Assembly: GCA_027577595.1 (NCBI GenBank) | Contig: JANBRJ010000011.1 | Span: forward strand, 209,842 to 273,841 | Direction: 5' to 3' | From: Coemansia sp. RSA 487 | Lineage: Eukaryota; Kickxellomycota; Kickxellomycetes; Kickxellales; Kickxellaceae | Length of the DNA: 64,000 nucleotides | In this document: one piece after another, positions 18,516 to 29,389 of the stretch | Numbering within the stretch: position 1 is the stretch's first letter | Layout of the letters: each line of letters opens with the position of its first letter | Notes under the pieces: generated by a model | What the model saw: only the letters and a program-made list of their open reading frames with translations | What the model was told of the DNA's origin: nothing | The model's database searches: none | Position numbers and translations under genes: made by a program

Positions 18516-19838
18516 TTATTGTTCAATACACGGATATCCAAGTGGAACCAGATGCTCGATGCGATTAGACAAGTCGGAACCATGCTTTAACTTTCTGATG
18601 CGTGCAACAAACATCCCTGATGAGTTTGAGACCGTTGGATCAAGCCTGAATGCATGTGCCATTCGACCAAACAAGTGCTTTTCATTCACTAGGTTATGAC
18701 TGGTCCATTCTGAATCGTTTTTGGGCATCCATATAGGCGACATGGTGACTGAAGAGCCCTCAAGCAAAGGCGATGGCTCGACACAAGCTTCATTTTCGGA
18801 ATGTCTGCTCAGAAAACCGCCAAGCACATATTCGTTCTGGTATCGAGAGAGACTGCATGTGCTGTACACCAGGATCCCGCCAGGTTTAAGAAGGCGCCAT
18901 CCATTTTCCAGCAGTTTTGTCTGCAAGATAGGCACAGATGTCGATCTGTTGTCATTGATAACACAGGTATCCAGTTGCTCCCATCCCCAGCGCTCATATT
19001 TGTGTACATGAGCCAGTGATCCGTCATGTGTGCACTCTGCGTCTACCAGAACACGATCGTACAGATCAGTTCCATTGCATGCGTACGCGCTGCTTAGTAG
19101 CTTGGTTGCAAACCATGGCTGCCCTTTGCTTTCGCGCTGCTTCCGCCAGGCCTTACCTTGCAGCTCACCGCTGGCGCCAGCAGAGTTTTTGATACTCTTG
19201 GGATCCCACCAGCGGTCTTGCGGTGCTTTACGATCAAAGGCGGTTCCATCGTCCAGAAACAGTCGAATGAAGGCTTTGTCGCTTCCAGCATGCTTTTTTA
19301 CCAGACTACGGCAGGTAGCTGCACGATGAGCCGAGATGTCAACGCCAGTCACAGAGCCCTTGACACTTGGCTCGGATTCATTTGTACCGCATGCGTCGTT
19401 GTTTAGCATATCCGCTAACAAAAGAAGCTTGGCCCCTGGTGCGCAGCACAGATCGAGAACATTGTCGCCAGGAGCTACAGAAAGAGCAAATACTGCAATT
19501 CCAGAGCTCACATCCATGCCAACAATATCTCCTGAATTATACGCGCGCAGCTGCGAAAGCTTGACTGTCGAATCGGCAATCTCCAGAAACCCAGGAATGC
19601 CAGCAACAGGATGGACCTTGCACCCAGCATCGGCGCTGATATTCCGGACAATAACCTCTAGCTCCTCGCTGCAACGTTGTCTGTTCCGTATAATGCGCAC
19701 ATAGCGTGGTAGCTTATCGAACACATCGTATACCTGAGGATCAATGTGGTTATCTTGCAAGAACGCAAGAAATGAGTCTGATAATTTTGATGAAAGCCTC
19801 GGAGCTTCTAAAGCTTCGTTGCTCTCCTGAACAGCCAT
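18516..19838 (-). CDS. NSUN/RsmB-type RNA (cytosine-5) methyltransferase
   Basis: A 440-residue SAM-dependent RNA m5C methyltransferase. Motif I VLDLCCAPGAKLLLLADML, motif II VTGVDISAHR, motif III LFLDDGTAF, motif IV YDRVLVDAECTHDGS and motif VI GGILVYSTCSLSRYQNE are all visible. The motif VI Cys (TCS) is the usual nucleophile and the motif IV Cys the usual release residue. Here motif IV reads DAECT rather than DAPCS, keeping the Cys. Which NSUN subgroup it belongs to, and whether the target is tRNA or rRNA, I cannot say. The start is the ATG at 19838 (MAVQESNEALEAPR). Codons further upstream run through a (TA)n repeat and lack a plausible ATG. Confidence 0.8.
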   Translation of the reverse strand: MAVQESNEALEAPRLSSKLSDSFLAFLQDNHIDPQVYDVFDKLPRYVRIIRNRQRCSEELEVIVRNISADAGCKVHPVAGIPGFLEIADSTVKLSQLRAYNSGDIVGMDVSSGIAVFALSVAPGDNVLDLCCAPGAKLLLLADMLNNDACGTNESEPSVKGSVTGVDISAHRAATCRSLVKKHAGSDKAFIRLFLDDGTAFDRKAPQDRWWDPKSIKNSAGASGELQGKAWRKQRESKGQPWFATKLLSSAYACNGTDLYDRVLVDAECTHDGSLAHVHKYERWGWEQLDTCVINDNRSTSVPILQTKLLENGWRLLKPGGILVYSTCSLSRYQNEYVLGGFLSRHSENEACVEPSPLLEGSSVTMSPIWMPKNDSEWTSHNLVNEKHLFGRMAHAFRLDPTVSNSSGMFVARIRKLKHGSDLSNRIEHLVPLGYPCIEQ

Positions 19839-20158
19839 CTGCAGGGAACAGCCGTCCTTAAATATCCTCTGTATATATATATATATATATGCACAACAGA
19901 TAACTAGATGCGTATGGAGAAATGTGTAAGGGTCAACAATCGCAGCCCCAAATTGGTCTATAACTTGTGCTGATTTGATCGGGCTACATATCCAACTGAT
20001 TATGGTCAAAGGGCATCGTTTCTCTCAAGCAACAGCAAAAAAATATTATCTGTGAATGAAAATGGAAGCAGAAAAAAGTAGATGTGCCTTTGCTTTTCCA
20101 ATTTACGTTCCTAATTCACATATCTTTTTGTTGTTTTGTTTCTATCGTGCTTTTAGAA
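19839..20158. other. Divergent promoter region, NSUN / Sel1 protein
   Basis: About 320 bases between two divergent starts, containing the (TA)n tract at 19872-19890. No gene is visible. The T-rich stretch ending in TTTTAG just before the 20159 ATG could be a 5'-UTR intron acceptor. Confidence 0.4.
19872..19890. repeat. (TA)n microsatellite
   Basis: An uninterrupted TA dinucleotide run just upstream of the NSUN start codon, in the short divergent promoter. Likely length-variable. Confidence 0.85.
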
Positions 20159-21427
20159 ATGTATTTACAGCCGACAAAGAACGGAGCCAAAGGAGTTCGA
20201 CTTCATAGTGTGCCACAGAAGGCAACGGCCTGTAAACGGCTGAACGTAACAAAGCAATGTTTTGTGTATGCGTCCATTCATTCGAGTGCTGTAGCAAATG
20301 GACAACCTGCCACTGCGGAGCTAAAGAGCAAGTTGCTAGAGATCGAACGGCTGCCGTTTCCAAAGTTCACAATAACCAATTCTGGCATGGCTGATCTTAT
20401 ACCCAACCCCAAACAGTTTGACAAGGACGTGCTGGGCTCGCGGCTCAGCATCACACCAATAGAGCTACGCAAGCTGGTCAACCAATTTGTCGAGACGAAC
20501 AGAGGGAGCTCCAGTATTGCAGAGAATATGGAGATCTGGCGCCGAGACGTACTGGTTGCTTTTCGTGGCAATTTCTCAGAAATCACACTTGCAGCAAGCA
20601 TGTTTGCAAAAACATCGCGGAACAAGACGCTGACTTGTGCATTATACAAGGTTGCCGCAGAGGAAGGGTATCAGAATGCGGCTTACAACTATGCGCTTCT
20701 TGTTGGCACCAAAGAACTCAAGGTCACCGGTGGCAACGCGCTTAGTAAAAAGATTATCGAAGAGCTGGCTCAGCTGGACCACATTCCTAGCATGCTCGCG
20801 CTGTCAGATATAAAGATCAGAAGCAAGAATTCCAACGATATGAAGGAAGCCGTAAGGATCTTGGAGAAGGCCGCGGAGCTCAAGAATGGACATGCGTACT
20901 ACAGACTGGGACACATCTACTCCAATGGGCTCCTTGTAAAGCATGACTATAAAAAAGCCATAGAGTGGTATGGTAAGCTGGAAGAACTCGGCTCACCTGA
21001 CGGTTATTACTTGATAGGGTGTATGCTTTTGGAAGGCAAGGGGTCGGCGGATGGTAAGCCCGATCTAAAGGCAGCATTCGAGAGTTTTGAAAAGGCGGCA
21101 GCAAAGGGAAGTGTAATTTCGCAGTACGAGCTCGGTATGCGATATACTGATGGGATAGATGTAGCAAAGGACACGGATCTCGGGCTAGAGTATCTGATAC
21201 TTGCAGCAGAGGGGGAAATGGTTATGGCGATGATCAAGTTGAGCATTCTTTATATGGAAGGAACTGACATACCAAAGAACTACAAGCAAGCACGCGAGTA
21301 TCTAGATAAAGCAACCAAATGCGCGGGTACGCACAAAGAGGTAAATGCTACTATTCAGAAAGTGCGAACAGAACTCGATAAGTTGGACAACGAGCCTAAA
21401 GATGAGTCACGGTGCATTGTCATGTAG
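20159..21427 (+). CDS. Sel1-repeat protein with C-terminal CaaX box
   Basis: A 422-residue protein with at least four to five Sel1-like (SLR) repeats from about residue 160 onward, e.g. GHAYYRLGHIYSNGLLVKHD, DGYYLIGCMLLEGKG and SQYELGMRYTDGIDVAKD. SLR proteins are scaffolds. The last four residues are CIVM, a CaaX prenylation signal; Met at X predicts farnesylation. Sel1 repeats plus a CaaX box are known from the Chs4/Skt5 chitin-synthase regulators, but those are usually longer, so the link is only suggestive. The N-terminus (first ~45 residues) is basic and hydroxylated, which also looks like a mitochondrial presequence, so localisation is ambiguous. The ATG is at 20159. Confidence 0.7.
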   Translation: MYLQPTKNGAKGVRLHSVPQKATACKRLNVTKQCFVYASIHSSAVANGQPATAELKSKLLEIERLPFPKFTITNSGMADLIPNPKQFDKDVLGSRLSITPIELRKLVNQFVETNRGSSSIAENMEIWRRDVLVAFRGNFSEITLAASMFAKTSRNKTLTCALYKVAAEEGYQNAAYNYALLVGTKELKVTGGNALSKKIIEELAQLDHIPSMLALSDIKIRSKNSNDMKEAVRILEKAAELKNGHAYYRLGHIYSNGLLVKHDYKKAIEWYGKLEELGSPDGYYLIGCMLLEGKGSADGKPDLKAAFESFEKAAAKGSVISQYELGMRYTDGIDVAKDTDLGLEYLILAAEGEMVMAMIKLSILYMEGTDIPKNYKQAREYLDKATKCAGTHKEVNATIQKVRTELDKLDNEPKDESRCIVM

Positions 21428-21615
21428 GTCTGTATGGCGGTGGGGCTAGAAAGTAGGTATTTCTCTTGTAGCAACTGCTGCCCATGTGGCATATTTGATA
21501 TTTAAATATATAAAATACTTGATTAGCTGAATATTAAAATAGTCAAATGTTTATCCAGCTAAAGCAAAACTGCTATAGCATGAATCTTTTACTTTTGTAA
21601 CTTTTCTTTTTGGAA

Positions 21616-23208
21616 ATGGTATCTATTACATTGTCAGCTGCTAGATTTCTAGTAGTGCTGGTGCTGGCATTCAGCCGCTTTCATTGTTTTGCGGAGATTG
21701 AAAAACAAACTTTTGTACAACCATTGGATCATTTCGGAAACAGTAGCGCATCAACAGAGTTTCAGCAGACATACTTTGTGCAAAATAAACACTACCGCAA
21801 TGGAGGACCAGTGCTGCTCTATGGAGTTGGAGAGCGGATGGCTACTATCTCGGATATTGAGAACGGATGGATTGATACGCTGGCACGCGAAACGCATGGC
21901 TTGATTGTGCTTATCGAACTTCGATTTTACGGGAACTCTGTGCCAAAGATGGCAGATGGCGACAATAATAATGACAATGGCAATAGCACAGCCGATATTT
22001 TGCAGTTTTTGACTGTCAAACAGATGATGGCTGATACGAGGCGATTTATAAAGCACGTACAGCTTCCAGATGTTCTACAGCACAAAGAGTATACAAGAGC
22101 CAGGAATGGAGATACTCCTTGGGTGCTTGTGGGCGGGTCGTTCGCAGGAAGCCTCATGGCATGGACAAAGCAGCAGTACTCGGACATTAACGCCTTTGTG
22201 GTCGCGTCCAGCGCACCGATGGTAGTCAAGGACGGGTACTGGGAGTTTGACCAGATGGCTTCCTGGCGATTACCATGTGCACACAACCTTTCTCTTGCAG
22301 TACAACAGCTGGACGACGAGCTAGATAAGGGAGACAACAAGACATTTGCCACAATAAAAAGGCGATTTGGGCTAGAGAATATTCCAAGCATCAATCTTTT
22401 TGTTTCTGCATTGGCGATCCAGGTATCGCTACTTATCCAGGCGCCCGCTAGACAGCAAACGCTGGACCAGATCAACGGGTTTTGCGACCATCTCGCTGCC
22501 AACTCGCTAGTTCATGTAACACGATCATTTTCCCAAAGACATAGAATCCTGCCTCAAACAGGATGCCCCAAAGGCGACGACCGCTCATGGTTTTGGCAGC
22601 AATGCCTGGAGCTGGGGATGTGGCAAACCGCACCACTCCCTGCAGATCGTGTCCATTTCAACAGTCGCTTGCGCTCTCGAAGACTAACGACAGAGTACTT
22701 CCATACACAATGTGCAGAATGCTTTCCAATGAGTCGGAACAGATGGGCAGCGGCGCAAAAGCAGGCGTTTCGTGCATTTGCACAACATGCACTCGAATCG
22801 TTCGCTGGAAATATCAATGCCAGCGACATGCTATTTACTGTGGGCGAGCTTGATCCATGGCGCTTTTTGACACTTGATACACAGTTACCTATATCGGGCA
22901 CACCACACGTTATTGTAATTCCAGGTGCCTCACACGTAGAGGATTTGCTTGGCCCCCTTGACAATGACGATGTTGATGGCATTGGTTCTGGCGAGCGCCC
23001 AGAAATCCAGAGCGCGCGATCGATTATTGTAAGAGAAGTGAGTAACTGGTCACAGAGCTTTCAGCATCGTTTGCAGAACAACCAAACAGTAATTGTACAT
23101 TCCAACATTTTTTATAAAATCAAAAGAAGCGTTACACGAGCGAAAGAAGTGCTGTGTTTCATGTTTCTGTTTGTAGGTTTTGTTTTGGTGGTACTGCATA
23201 AAATATGA
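21616..23208 (+). CDS. Serine carboxypeptidase S28 family, membrane-anchored
   Basis: Secretory S28 peptidase (lysosomal Pro-X carboxypeptidase/thymus-specific serine protease family), 530 residues. A hydrophobic signal sequence spans about residues 4-25. It is followed by the family opener TFVQPLDHFGN. The catalytic triad is readable: Ser175 in VGGSFAGSLMAW, Asp413 in VGELDPWRFL and His440 in IPGASHVEDL. Several N-glycosylation sequons are present. Unlike most family members, the chain ends in a strongly hydrophobic segment (VLCFMFLFVGFVLVVL) after a basic KIKR patch, predicting a C-terminal membrane anchor. The start is the ATG at 21616. Confidence 0.9.
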   Translation: MVSITLSAARFLVVLVLAFSRFHCFAEIEKQTFVQPLDHFGNSSASTEFQQTYFVQNKHYRNGGPVLLYGVGERMATISDIENGWIDTLARETHGLIVLIELRFYGNSVPKMADGDNNNDNGNSTADILQFLTVKQMMADTRRFIKHVQLPDVLQHKEYTRARNGDTPWVLVGGSFAGSLMAWTKQQYSDINAFVVASSAPMVVKDGYWEFDQMASWRLPCAHNLSLAVQQLDDELDKGDNKTFATIKRRFGLENIPSINLFVSALAIQVSLLIQAPARQQTLDQINGFCDHLAANSLVHVTRSFSQRHRILPQTGCPKGDDRSWFWQQCLELGMWQTAPLPADRVHFNSRLRSRRLTTEYFHTQCAECFPMSRNRWAAAQKQAFRAFAQHALESFAGNINASDMLFTVGELDPWRFLTLDTQLPISGTPHVIVIPGASHVEDLLGPLDNDDVDGIGSGERPEIQSARSIIVREVSNWSQSFQHRLQNNQTVIVHSNIFYKIKRSVTRAKEVLCFMFLFVGFVLVVLHKI

Positions 23209-23534
23209 GTTGACGAAAAGCCAAAGTCCGCATTATAGAATTCCAAACTTGCTGCGGAAGATGCAACGAAAATTCCAAGCTTTCTTACTTCAAAGCCATT
23301 GTGGTGGAATAGAGAAATGCAGGATGAGGGCGTTATTACTATTTTTTGAAAAATAAACTCTGATTTTTTTGTGGTGCAACAAATGGTTGCATGAATGAAA
23401 ACCACCAAAGAACTATCACATTGTGTACTTTTTTCTTCTCCACTCTTCGTTTTTTTGCTATTTTTATTTATATTTCTATAACCGAACAATTTCAGCAATT
23501 CCAACGCTCCTGGAAGAAATACACTAAATTGACA
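23209..23534. other. Spacer upstream of DM9 protein 1
   Basis: About 326 bases between the S28 peptidase stop and the DM9 ATG on the same strand. AT-rich with T-runs; presumably terminator plus promoter. Confidence 0.4.
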
Positions 23535-24248
23535 ATGTTTGGAAGCAGCGACGACATCCAAAGACACAGCGGTCAGGCACCACCACCTCCAGGATACACC
23601 CCACAGCAGCAGCAACAGCAACAGCAACATGGCGGACAGGCTCCACCTCCGCCCCCATGCGGCTTCAATACCGAAAACCAACAGCCGCCTAACCAACATG
23701 GCCCATCGCCGCCACAAGCAGGAAACTCAAACAGCGGCCCGGGCTACGGAATTAACTATACTGGGCGGTCCGGCGCTGACGGCGGAAATAAGGCAGGGCT
23801 GCAATGGGTAAGCGCATCAAACGGACATATCCCACCAAACGCAGTGCAGGGAGGAATTGAGAAAGACGGCACGCCGCTTTTCGTGGCACGAGCAATATAC
23901 AAGGGCGGTCTGCATCCAGGCAAAGCAGGACAGCATCTGGAGAATGGCGGATGCAACATTGGGTTTGGACACAAGGAGATCGCAGTGTCGGAATACCAGA
24001 TCCTGTGCGGCGATGCCAGCAAACTCCGATGGGTGCGGCAAGAAGGCCCGCTTATCATCCAAGGGTTTGTGCCATACCCAGCGGGACACGAGGAGAGTGG
24101 CGAGCCGCTTTATATCGCCAAGACGCTTTACGACGGTTCGCAGCAGCTCGGCAAGTGCGCGCCGCATATCAAGAAAGGCATGTCGTTTCCATATGGCCAT
24201 AAGGAAAAGACAACAGACAACTACATGGTTCTTGCTCAAGCAGACTAA
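23535..24248 (+). CDS. DM9-repeat (DUF3421) protein 1
   Basis: A 237-residue protein with a Pro/Gln-rich N-terminal third (polyQ from a CAG/CAA run) and two DM9 units covering about residues 95-237. Landmarks are WVSASNGHIPPNAVQGG, PLFVARAIYKGGLHPGKAG, IGFGHKEIAVSEYQILCG, then PLYIAKTLYDGSQQLGKC and FPYGHKE. DM9 domains occur in insects, molluscs and some fungi; a mollusc DM9 protein binds mannose. There is no signal peptide, so it is probably cytosolic or unconventionally exported. Strongly similar to the protein at 34487-35257 over the whole DM9 part; the N-terminal parts differ. Start at 23535. Confidence 0.85.
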   Translation: MFGSSDDIQRHSGQAPPPPGYTPQQQQQQQQHGGQAPPPPPCGFNTENQQPPNQHGPSPPQAGNSNSGPGYGINYTGRSGADGGNKAGLQWVSASNGHIPPNAVQGGIEKDGTPLFVARAIYKGGLHPGKAGQHLENGGCNIGFGHKEIAVSEYQILCGDASKLRWVRQEGPLIIQGFVPYPAGHEESGEPLYIAKTLYDGSQQLGKCAPHIKKGMSFPYGHKEKTTDNYMVLAQAD

Positions 24249-26237
24249 CATACCGCAATTCTGCGTTTCCTTTTTAGCAACTTCTCACATCCGTTTTCCA
24301 CATTGACCTTTGAATATACCGATATTATCGGAATACCAGAAACACAGGTGCGCATTCGGCAATGCAGGTGAACTAATCAATTTGCTTTGTATATTTTGTT
24401 TTTCCATGATGCTACACTGGAGCAGCTGGCAAAAATGCATGTAGATCTAACTTTGTGTCTTGCTTGAAGAAACTACAAAGCCCGCTGTAGAATCCGCATT
24501 TAACCATACACGAGTTTCTACATCCGAAAACACCATCGCTATTGGCTGCTGAATATCAGCAAGTTTCGGCCGATAAAGATCTATAAAGACAGTCCCAACA
24601 CGAATTGCCGCCACAAAGGCAATCTAATTGATAATCCATGTGAAATGAGGTAATGAGATATGGACGTTTTTCGCACGGTCTTTCACCTGCACACCCAACC
24701 GCCCCTGCCCCAACACAAAGGACCTCTAAAACGGCCTTTCTTTTTCTACGGATGTAACACGGCCGCATTCCAGAAACCATCGCTGATACGGTAAGCTGAT
24801 ATCAGTTCGTTGCAAAAAGCTGACGGAAATCTAGCATCAGATGAATCCATTTGTTAAATGCTTCTTGTTCATTAAATATGGTGATATGGAGCAAGAGGGA
24901 CTTCAAAAATTAGCAATATCTTTGCATAAAGGCTTTATGTTGCTGATTGTTTGAAGAAATCAAATGTCAAGACAAGGGAGGTTTGGGTGGGGGCCACTTG
25001 ACCTGGACAGAACAAGTATACGGCCACTTTTCTGAGAGAAAAATAGCCGATCAATGCGTATGCATCCAGCCCTGCCGCACAGCAGACACGACGATGGTGT
25101 GTGCTGCACTTGCTGGGTGGATGGGATCCATTTGAGGCGCGGCGCTCAGATCCATGCTGTTTTTTGGAAGACAAAAGCGCTGGCTGGACAGGCAAATAAA
25201 CCCTTTTTGGTGGTTGGGGCAGCAGCCAATCACATGAGCTCTGCGTATTTTTAGATTGTCGCACAGGAATAGCAGGAATAATTTTTGTGCCTGGAAAAAC
25301 GGGGTGCGGCGGAGCATCTTGCCTCAGCCGCACGAACACTGCAGCACAATTACAGCAGGCGTCGCACATCTTCATCACCACATCCCATCCTCTTTTGCTG
25401 CCTTGTCCATCCTTCTCCAAGTATAGTGTTCTTTTTTCGTCCACTACTTGGTTTATTTTTACACCCTCTGCAGTTCTATTTTTCTCTTCTATTTTTTTCT
25501 TAGCTTGTGCCCGTCAGAAAAAAAGGTCTGCATCCATTGGCACCAAGTTTTTTTCCAATAGAGCCAGGGCGTAATCCCAGACAACACGTTTTCGCGTTTT
25601 TCTTTTCTCTTTAGCGCTTTCAAGCCCTTTTTTCCACTTGTTCGTTTTGCTTATTTGCACTTGTTTAAAAATAAACGGGTTATTTATAGAGGAAGCTCTT
25701 CTTGGAAACAATCATACCCGTCCCCTTTTCTCTAGCTGCTTCGCTATTGACCTTAGCAGTATTAACTTGTTTCCAGTTTCTGTTGTATAAAGACTATCTG
25801 TTAAAAGGACGAGTATCCGGAACTGCTGTCTTGCTCCTGCCCTGCGCTACTTTGTTCTTCATCCAAAAAGAGCAAACAAGCCCCTTTGTGCTAACATCGC
25901 CAGTTTAGCATCCGGTTTGTCTTGGTTGAGGACCCTTGCTGCTCATATAGCGGCTGTGTTCATTTGGTTGTTGTCCATATATAAACCAAGCAGTCTCATC
26001 GGGCTCGGAGCTCCCGCCGTTGCTAATAATATAATTCTCATCTCCTTCCACGACCTGGTCGCTAATATTAAACTTATTTTTTTTATATTCTCTTGACTTT
26101 ATTAATCCCTCCTTTACTTCCTACTCGGTCGCTACTAGTCGCTGTATTCTTGCGTTTGATACCGGAATACTACTGCATCTCTGTTATATCTCCTCTCACA
26201 CATACACCAGAAAAAAACAACAGCAGCAGTCTAGACA
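24249..26237. other. Long upstream region of the MEF2-type MADS gene
   Basis: About 2 kb with no recognisable gene. It becomes strongly pyrimidine-rich between about 25370 and 25500 and again at 26080-26200, as in long fungal leaders of regulatory genes. A TATA-like CATATATAAAC lies at 25976-25985, about 250 bases before the start codon. Open frames here lack homology and codon character. Confidence 0.4.
25976..25985 (+). promoter_or_regulatory. TATA/CArG-like element upstream of the MADS gene
   Basis: CCATATATAAACC reads both as a TATA box and as a near-match to the A/T core bound by MADS proteins. Its position about 250 bases upstream of the MEF2-type start fits a promoter element; autoregulation would be speculation. 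Confidence 0.3.
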
Positions 26238-28223
26238 ATGGGCAGAAAGAAGATCAAGATCCAGACGATCAAGGATGAGCGCAACCGCCAGGTGACTTTT
26301 CTGAAGCGCAAGGCGGGCCTGCTCAAAAAGGCGTACGAGCTCAGCGTTCTGTGCGATTGTGAGATAGCAGTCATCATCTTCAGCTCACAGAACAAACTCG
26401 TACAGTATGCGTCGACCAACATGGACAAGGTGCTGATGCGCTACACCGACTACGGCGAGCCCAACGAGAGCCTGACAAACGTCCAATGCTCGGCCATGTA
26501 CGGCGACGGCGAGAATGACGACGACGACATGTACCGGGGTGCCCCTGCCGCCATCGACAGGCATATGCAGGTTGCCGATGCCGGCTACGACTTCACGTCG
26601 CCGCTGAACCCCGGCGCCGCCATCCATTCGCCGCCCGACCTCCACTACAGGCAGGCGTACGCCGATGCCGCAAACAACTCCGCCGCTGCCGCCGCCGCCG
26701 CCGCAGTCGCTGCCGCCTCATCTGTTCCCCTTGTCGGTGCTTCTCCTATGTCTGTGGCCTCGCAGTCGTATATGCACCATGACCAGCAGCAGAGCCACTT
26801 GGGCGCTGGGTACTCTCCCAGCATTGATGGTATCGATTCGGCCGTAAACGCCTCGTACTACCCTGCCTCCATGTCCTATGCAAACCAAGCGTCTGGCAGC
26901 TCCATTTATGGCCACCAGCAACGGGCCATTCCCCAGTCATCACTTGCTCAGTCCATATCTGCATATCCGTACGGCTTGGCACAACCGAAAGCTTCATCGC
27001 CACTGGGCTTGTCGCAATCGCAGATCCAGCAACAGCAGTCGCAGCAGCAGCTTGCTTATACCCAGCCGCTGATGCGCACATACCCGTACCAGTCGCTTGG
27101 CAACTATTCGACGTCGCAGCAACAACAATCTCAACAAGCTCAGAGCGGCGTTGTCCTTCCTGGGTCTGATAGCCTTTCGCAAACAGGCTCCGTAATGTAC
27201 CAGGTCGGCCAGCCGTACCAGCCTGGTCAGGTTCTTGGTCGCTCTATGGATTCTTATCGCTCTCGGATATCTACCCCAACCTCTGCTTCAGGAACTTCAT
27301 CTGCCACCCCTCAGTACATGGTCTATCGTATGCCAGACGGCACCACTCAAACAATCGACCCCAACCAGCAGCTCCAGTTGCCACAAAATAGCCAACAGCA
27401 GCTCCAGACGATTGCCGAGGACGAAGACCAGAACCAAGACCAAGAGCAGAGCCAGAATAATGCAGACCAGGACGACCAGCAACAGCAGCAACCTAGTGCC
27501 AGCAATTCTGCGCGGAAAGAGGATAGTGCTGACAACGAAGATCTCTTCAACAGTTCGCCCAGCAGACAGCAATCGAACGACCCGCCGGATCTACGGGTTG
27601 AGATCCCAAACCAGCAGAGCAAGAGCAACAAGGGCTCAAGCTCCTCTTCTGATCCACGGCGATCTGCAACCAGCTCCAGCAGACACGATTCAACACCCGA
27701 ATCGAGTGCTGCATCAGCAAGCAGATCCGCATCGGGGGCACATGCTCGTGGTCGAAGGTTCCCGCTTGCTGTCAACACCACTGCGCGTGCAGCGGCGGCA
27801 GCTGGCGGCGGTGTTGCTGCCGCAGGCAACGAGCCCGGTCCGCAGACGGCCATGCTTATCGAGTACGTTCAGAGTCTACCGTCGCCATCGACGTTCCAGC
27901 CTATAATGTACCAGCAGAACGAAGGCTTCAGCCCCATGGAGTTTGGAACAACGCCTATTGTTGGGCCACAAAGCACTAGCGCCTTCCAATGGCCAATTCC
28001 TACGGCTCCTTCATCCGGCGCATCGACACCATCTGTAACAGCACACTCGAACCAGCATGGCGCTACAAGTAACGGGGGCAGCGCTGTAGCAAGCGTACCT
28101 TCGCGGGCTCCGCACCAACCTTCGCCGTTAAAACGCAACATCGCAAAGACAACAGCACCGTTGACTCCATCTGAGCCTTTGCCTCAACACAACGGGTCGC
28201 CAAAGAAGCGCACACGAACGTAG
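26238..28223 (+). CDS. MEF2-type MADS-box transcription factor (Rlm1-like)
   Basis: A 661-residue transcription factor. Residues 1-60 are a complete MADS box ([40 protein letters not shown]). It continues directly into a MEF2 extension, [19 protein letters not shown], which distinguishes MEF2/Rlm1 from SRF/Mcm1 types. The remainder is disordered: polyAla, long Gln-rich stretches, an acidic [11 protein letters not shown] segment and Ser-rich C-terminal regions. Yeast Rlm1 is the target of the cell-wall-integrity MAP kinase. SP/TP sites are present here, but a docking motif was not verified. The ATG at 26238 is the standard MADS start. The gene sits isolated between two large spacers, as regulators often do. 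Confidence 0.93.
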   Translation: MGRKKIKIQTIKDERNRQVTFLKRKAGLLKKAYELSVLCDCEIAVIIFSSQNKLVQYASTNMDKVLMRYTDYGEPNESLTNVQCSAMYGDGENDDDDMYRGAPAAIDRHMQVADAGYDFTSPLNPGAAIHSPPDLHYRQAYADAANNSAAAAAAAAVAAASSVPLVGASPMSVASQSYMHHDQQQSHLGAGYSPSIDGIDSAVNASYYPASMSYANQASGSSIYGHQQRAIPQSSLAQSISAYPYGLAQPKASSPLGLSQSQIQQQQSQQQLAYTQPLMRTYPYQSLGNYSTSQQQQSQQAQSGVVLPGSDSLSQTGSVMYQVGQPYQPGQVLGRSMDSYRSRISTPTSASGTSSATPQYMVYRMPDGTTQTIDPNQQLQLPQNSQQQLQTIAEDEDQNQDQEQSQNNADQDDQQQQQPSASNSARKEDSADNEDLFNSSPSRQQSNDPPDLRVEIPNQQSKSNKGSSSSSDPRRSATSSSRHDSTPESSAASASRSASGAHARGRRFPLAVNTTARAAAAAGGGVAAAGNEPGPQTAMLIEYVQSLPSPSTFQPIMYQQNEGFSPMEFGTTPIVGPQSTSAFQWPIPTAPSSGASTPSVTAHSNQHGATSNGGSAVASVPSRAPHQPSPLKRNIAKTTAPLTPSEPLPQHNGSPKKRTRT

Positions 28224-29389
28224 ATGGAGGAACTTATCTGCAGAGAAAATTGCAAGTTGTTAGGCTGGTCCCTTGACCTGTCTTTTTTTCTCAGTGAACT
28301 TTTTCAAAGCTTCTACGTTAGCCTATCTTTTTGACAGTATAGCCTTGCGATGCCGTGTATTAATATCCGTTTATTTATTTACTTATACGTTTGTTCTGAA
28401 ATGCTGTTCAACTGGTCTTTAGTTTTTTTCGTTTAATATACTCGAAACAATTTATTTTTAAATCACTAGTTGTTGATTGTATGTACAGTTTGCTTATAGT
28501 TTATAAATGGAAGGTGGCACTAGCGGAATATAGTACAATTAAGGTTGGATCTTGAGAAATTCCTTGATTTATATAATTACCTAATAGTAGCGTACAGCAA
28601 GATAAACAAGTCATTTATAACGAATTAGCAAAACCAAGTTATTTGCAACCACATGTGTACTTTGCATATTTTCTCTTCGCGCAATAGTTATAAATACTCA
28701 GAATGTATGGTATGGTTTAATGGTGTTATCCACATAAACTTACCCAAGAGAGGAAACCCCTCCAAAAAAAGGAGAAAGCTTCCCTGCTCCTTGAAGTTTT
28801 TCAGAGTGGTGCATGAAAGTTGTCATCATAGCATTTATTATTGCCGGTTATTCCAGCATTATGGATTGTACATACCTTGACATTTCACGTAATGAGAGAC
28901 GAATTCGGTGCTAAATACAAATTACTCTGTTACAGCAACAAGCAAATAGAAACGAATCACTAGGTGTACCAAACTGCATCTATACCTTTAAAAATATTTA
29001 CAACAAAAAAATCATAAAGAAAAGAAAAAAGCAGCAGACATCGCGTTTCAACAGATGGCAATAAAAGGGTGCTCTTTTCCTGCTTTTTCTAGAGAAAAAT
29101 TTTCAAGCGCGTGATTATAATAATCCCAATCAAGAGCCACTTTTATCTACACTTTTTGTGACTGCTTGTGGCTTTGGTTCTGAGCTTTAGAAAACAACAC
29201 ATTTACAGCGTAAGCCAAGCAATTGAAAGACCTGCCATTTTATAATCGTGTTTTATATTGTCTGCGGGACAATACACAAAAACTATAGAAAAAGAGGGGG
29301 TGTGAGAATCCAGAATAGAAAAAAAGAAACAGAAAAGAGAGGTTTATAGGGCAAGACACGCTTGTCCATAGCAAGCAAAACATCTATGC
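28224..29389. other. Gene-free AT-rich spacer
   Basis: About 1.17 kb between the convergent 3' ends of the MADS and ATP1 genes. AT-rich; no coding frame or RNA gene that I can support. Confidence 0.4.

Noticed and set aside
24935-25444. 169-codon minus-strand open frame upstream of the MADS gene
   Set aside because: Composition is Ser/Gln/His-rich and unlike a protein, it spans a spacer with pyrimidine tracts, and no motif is visible.
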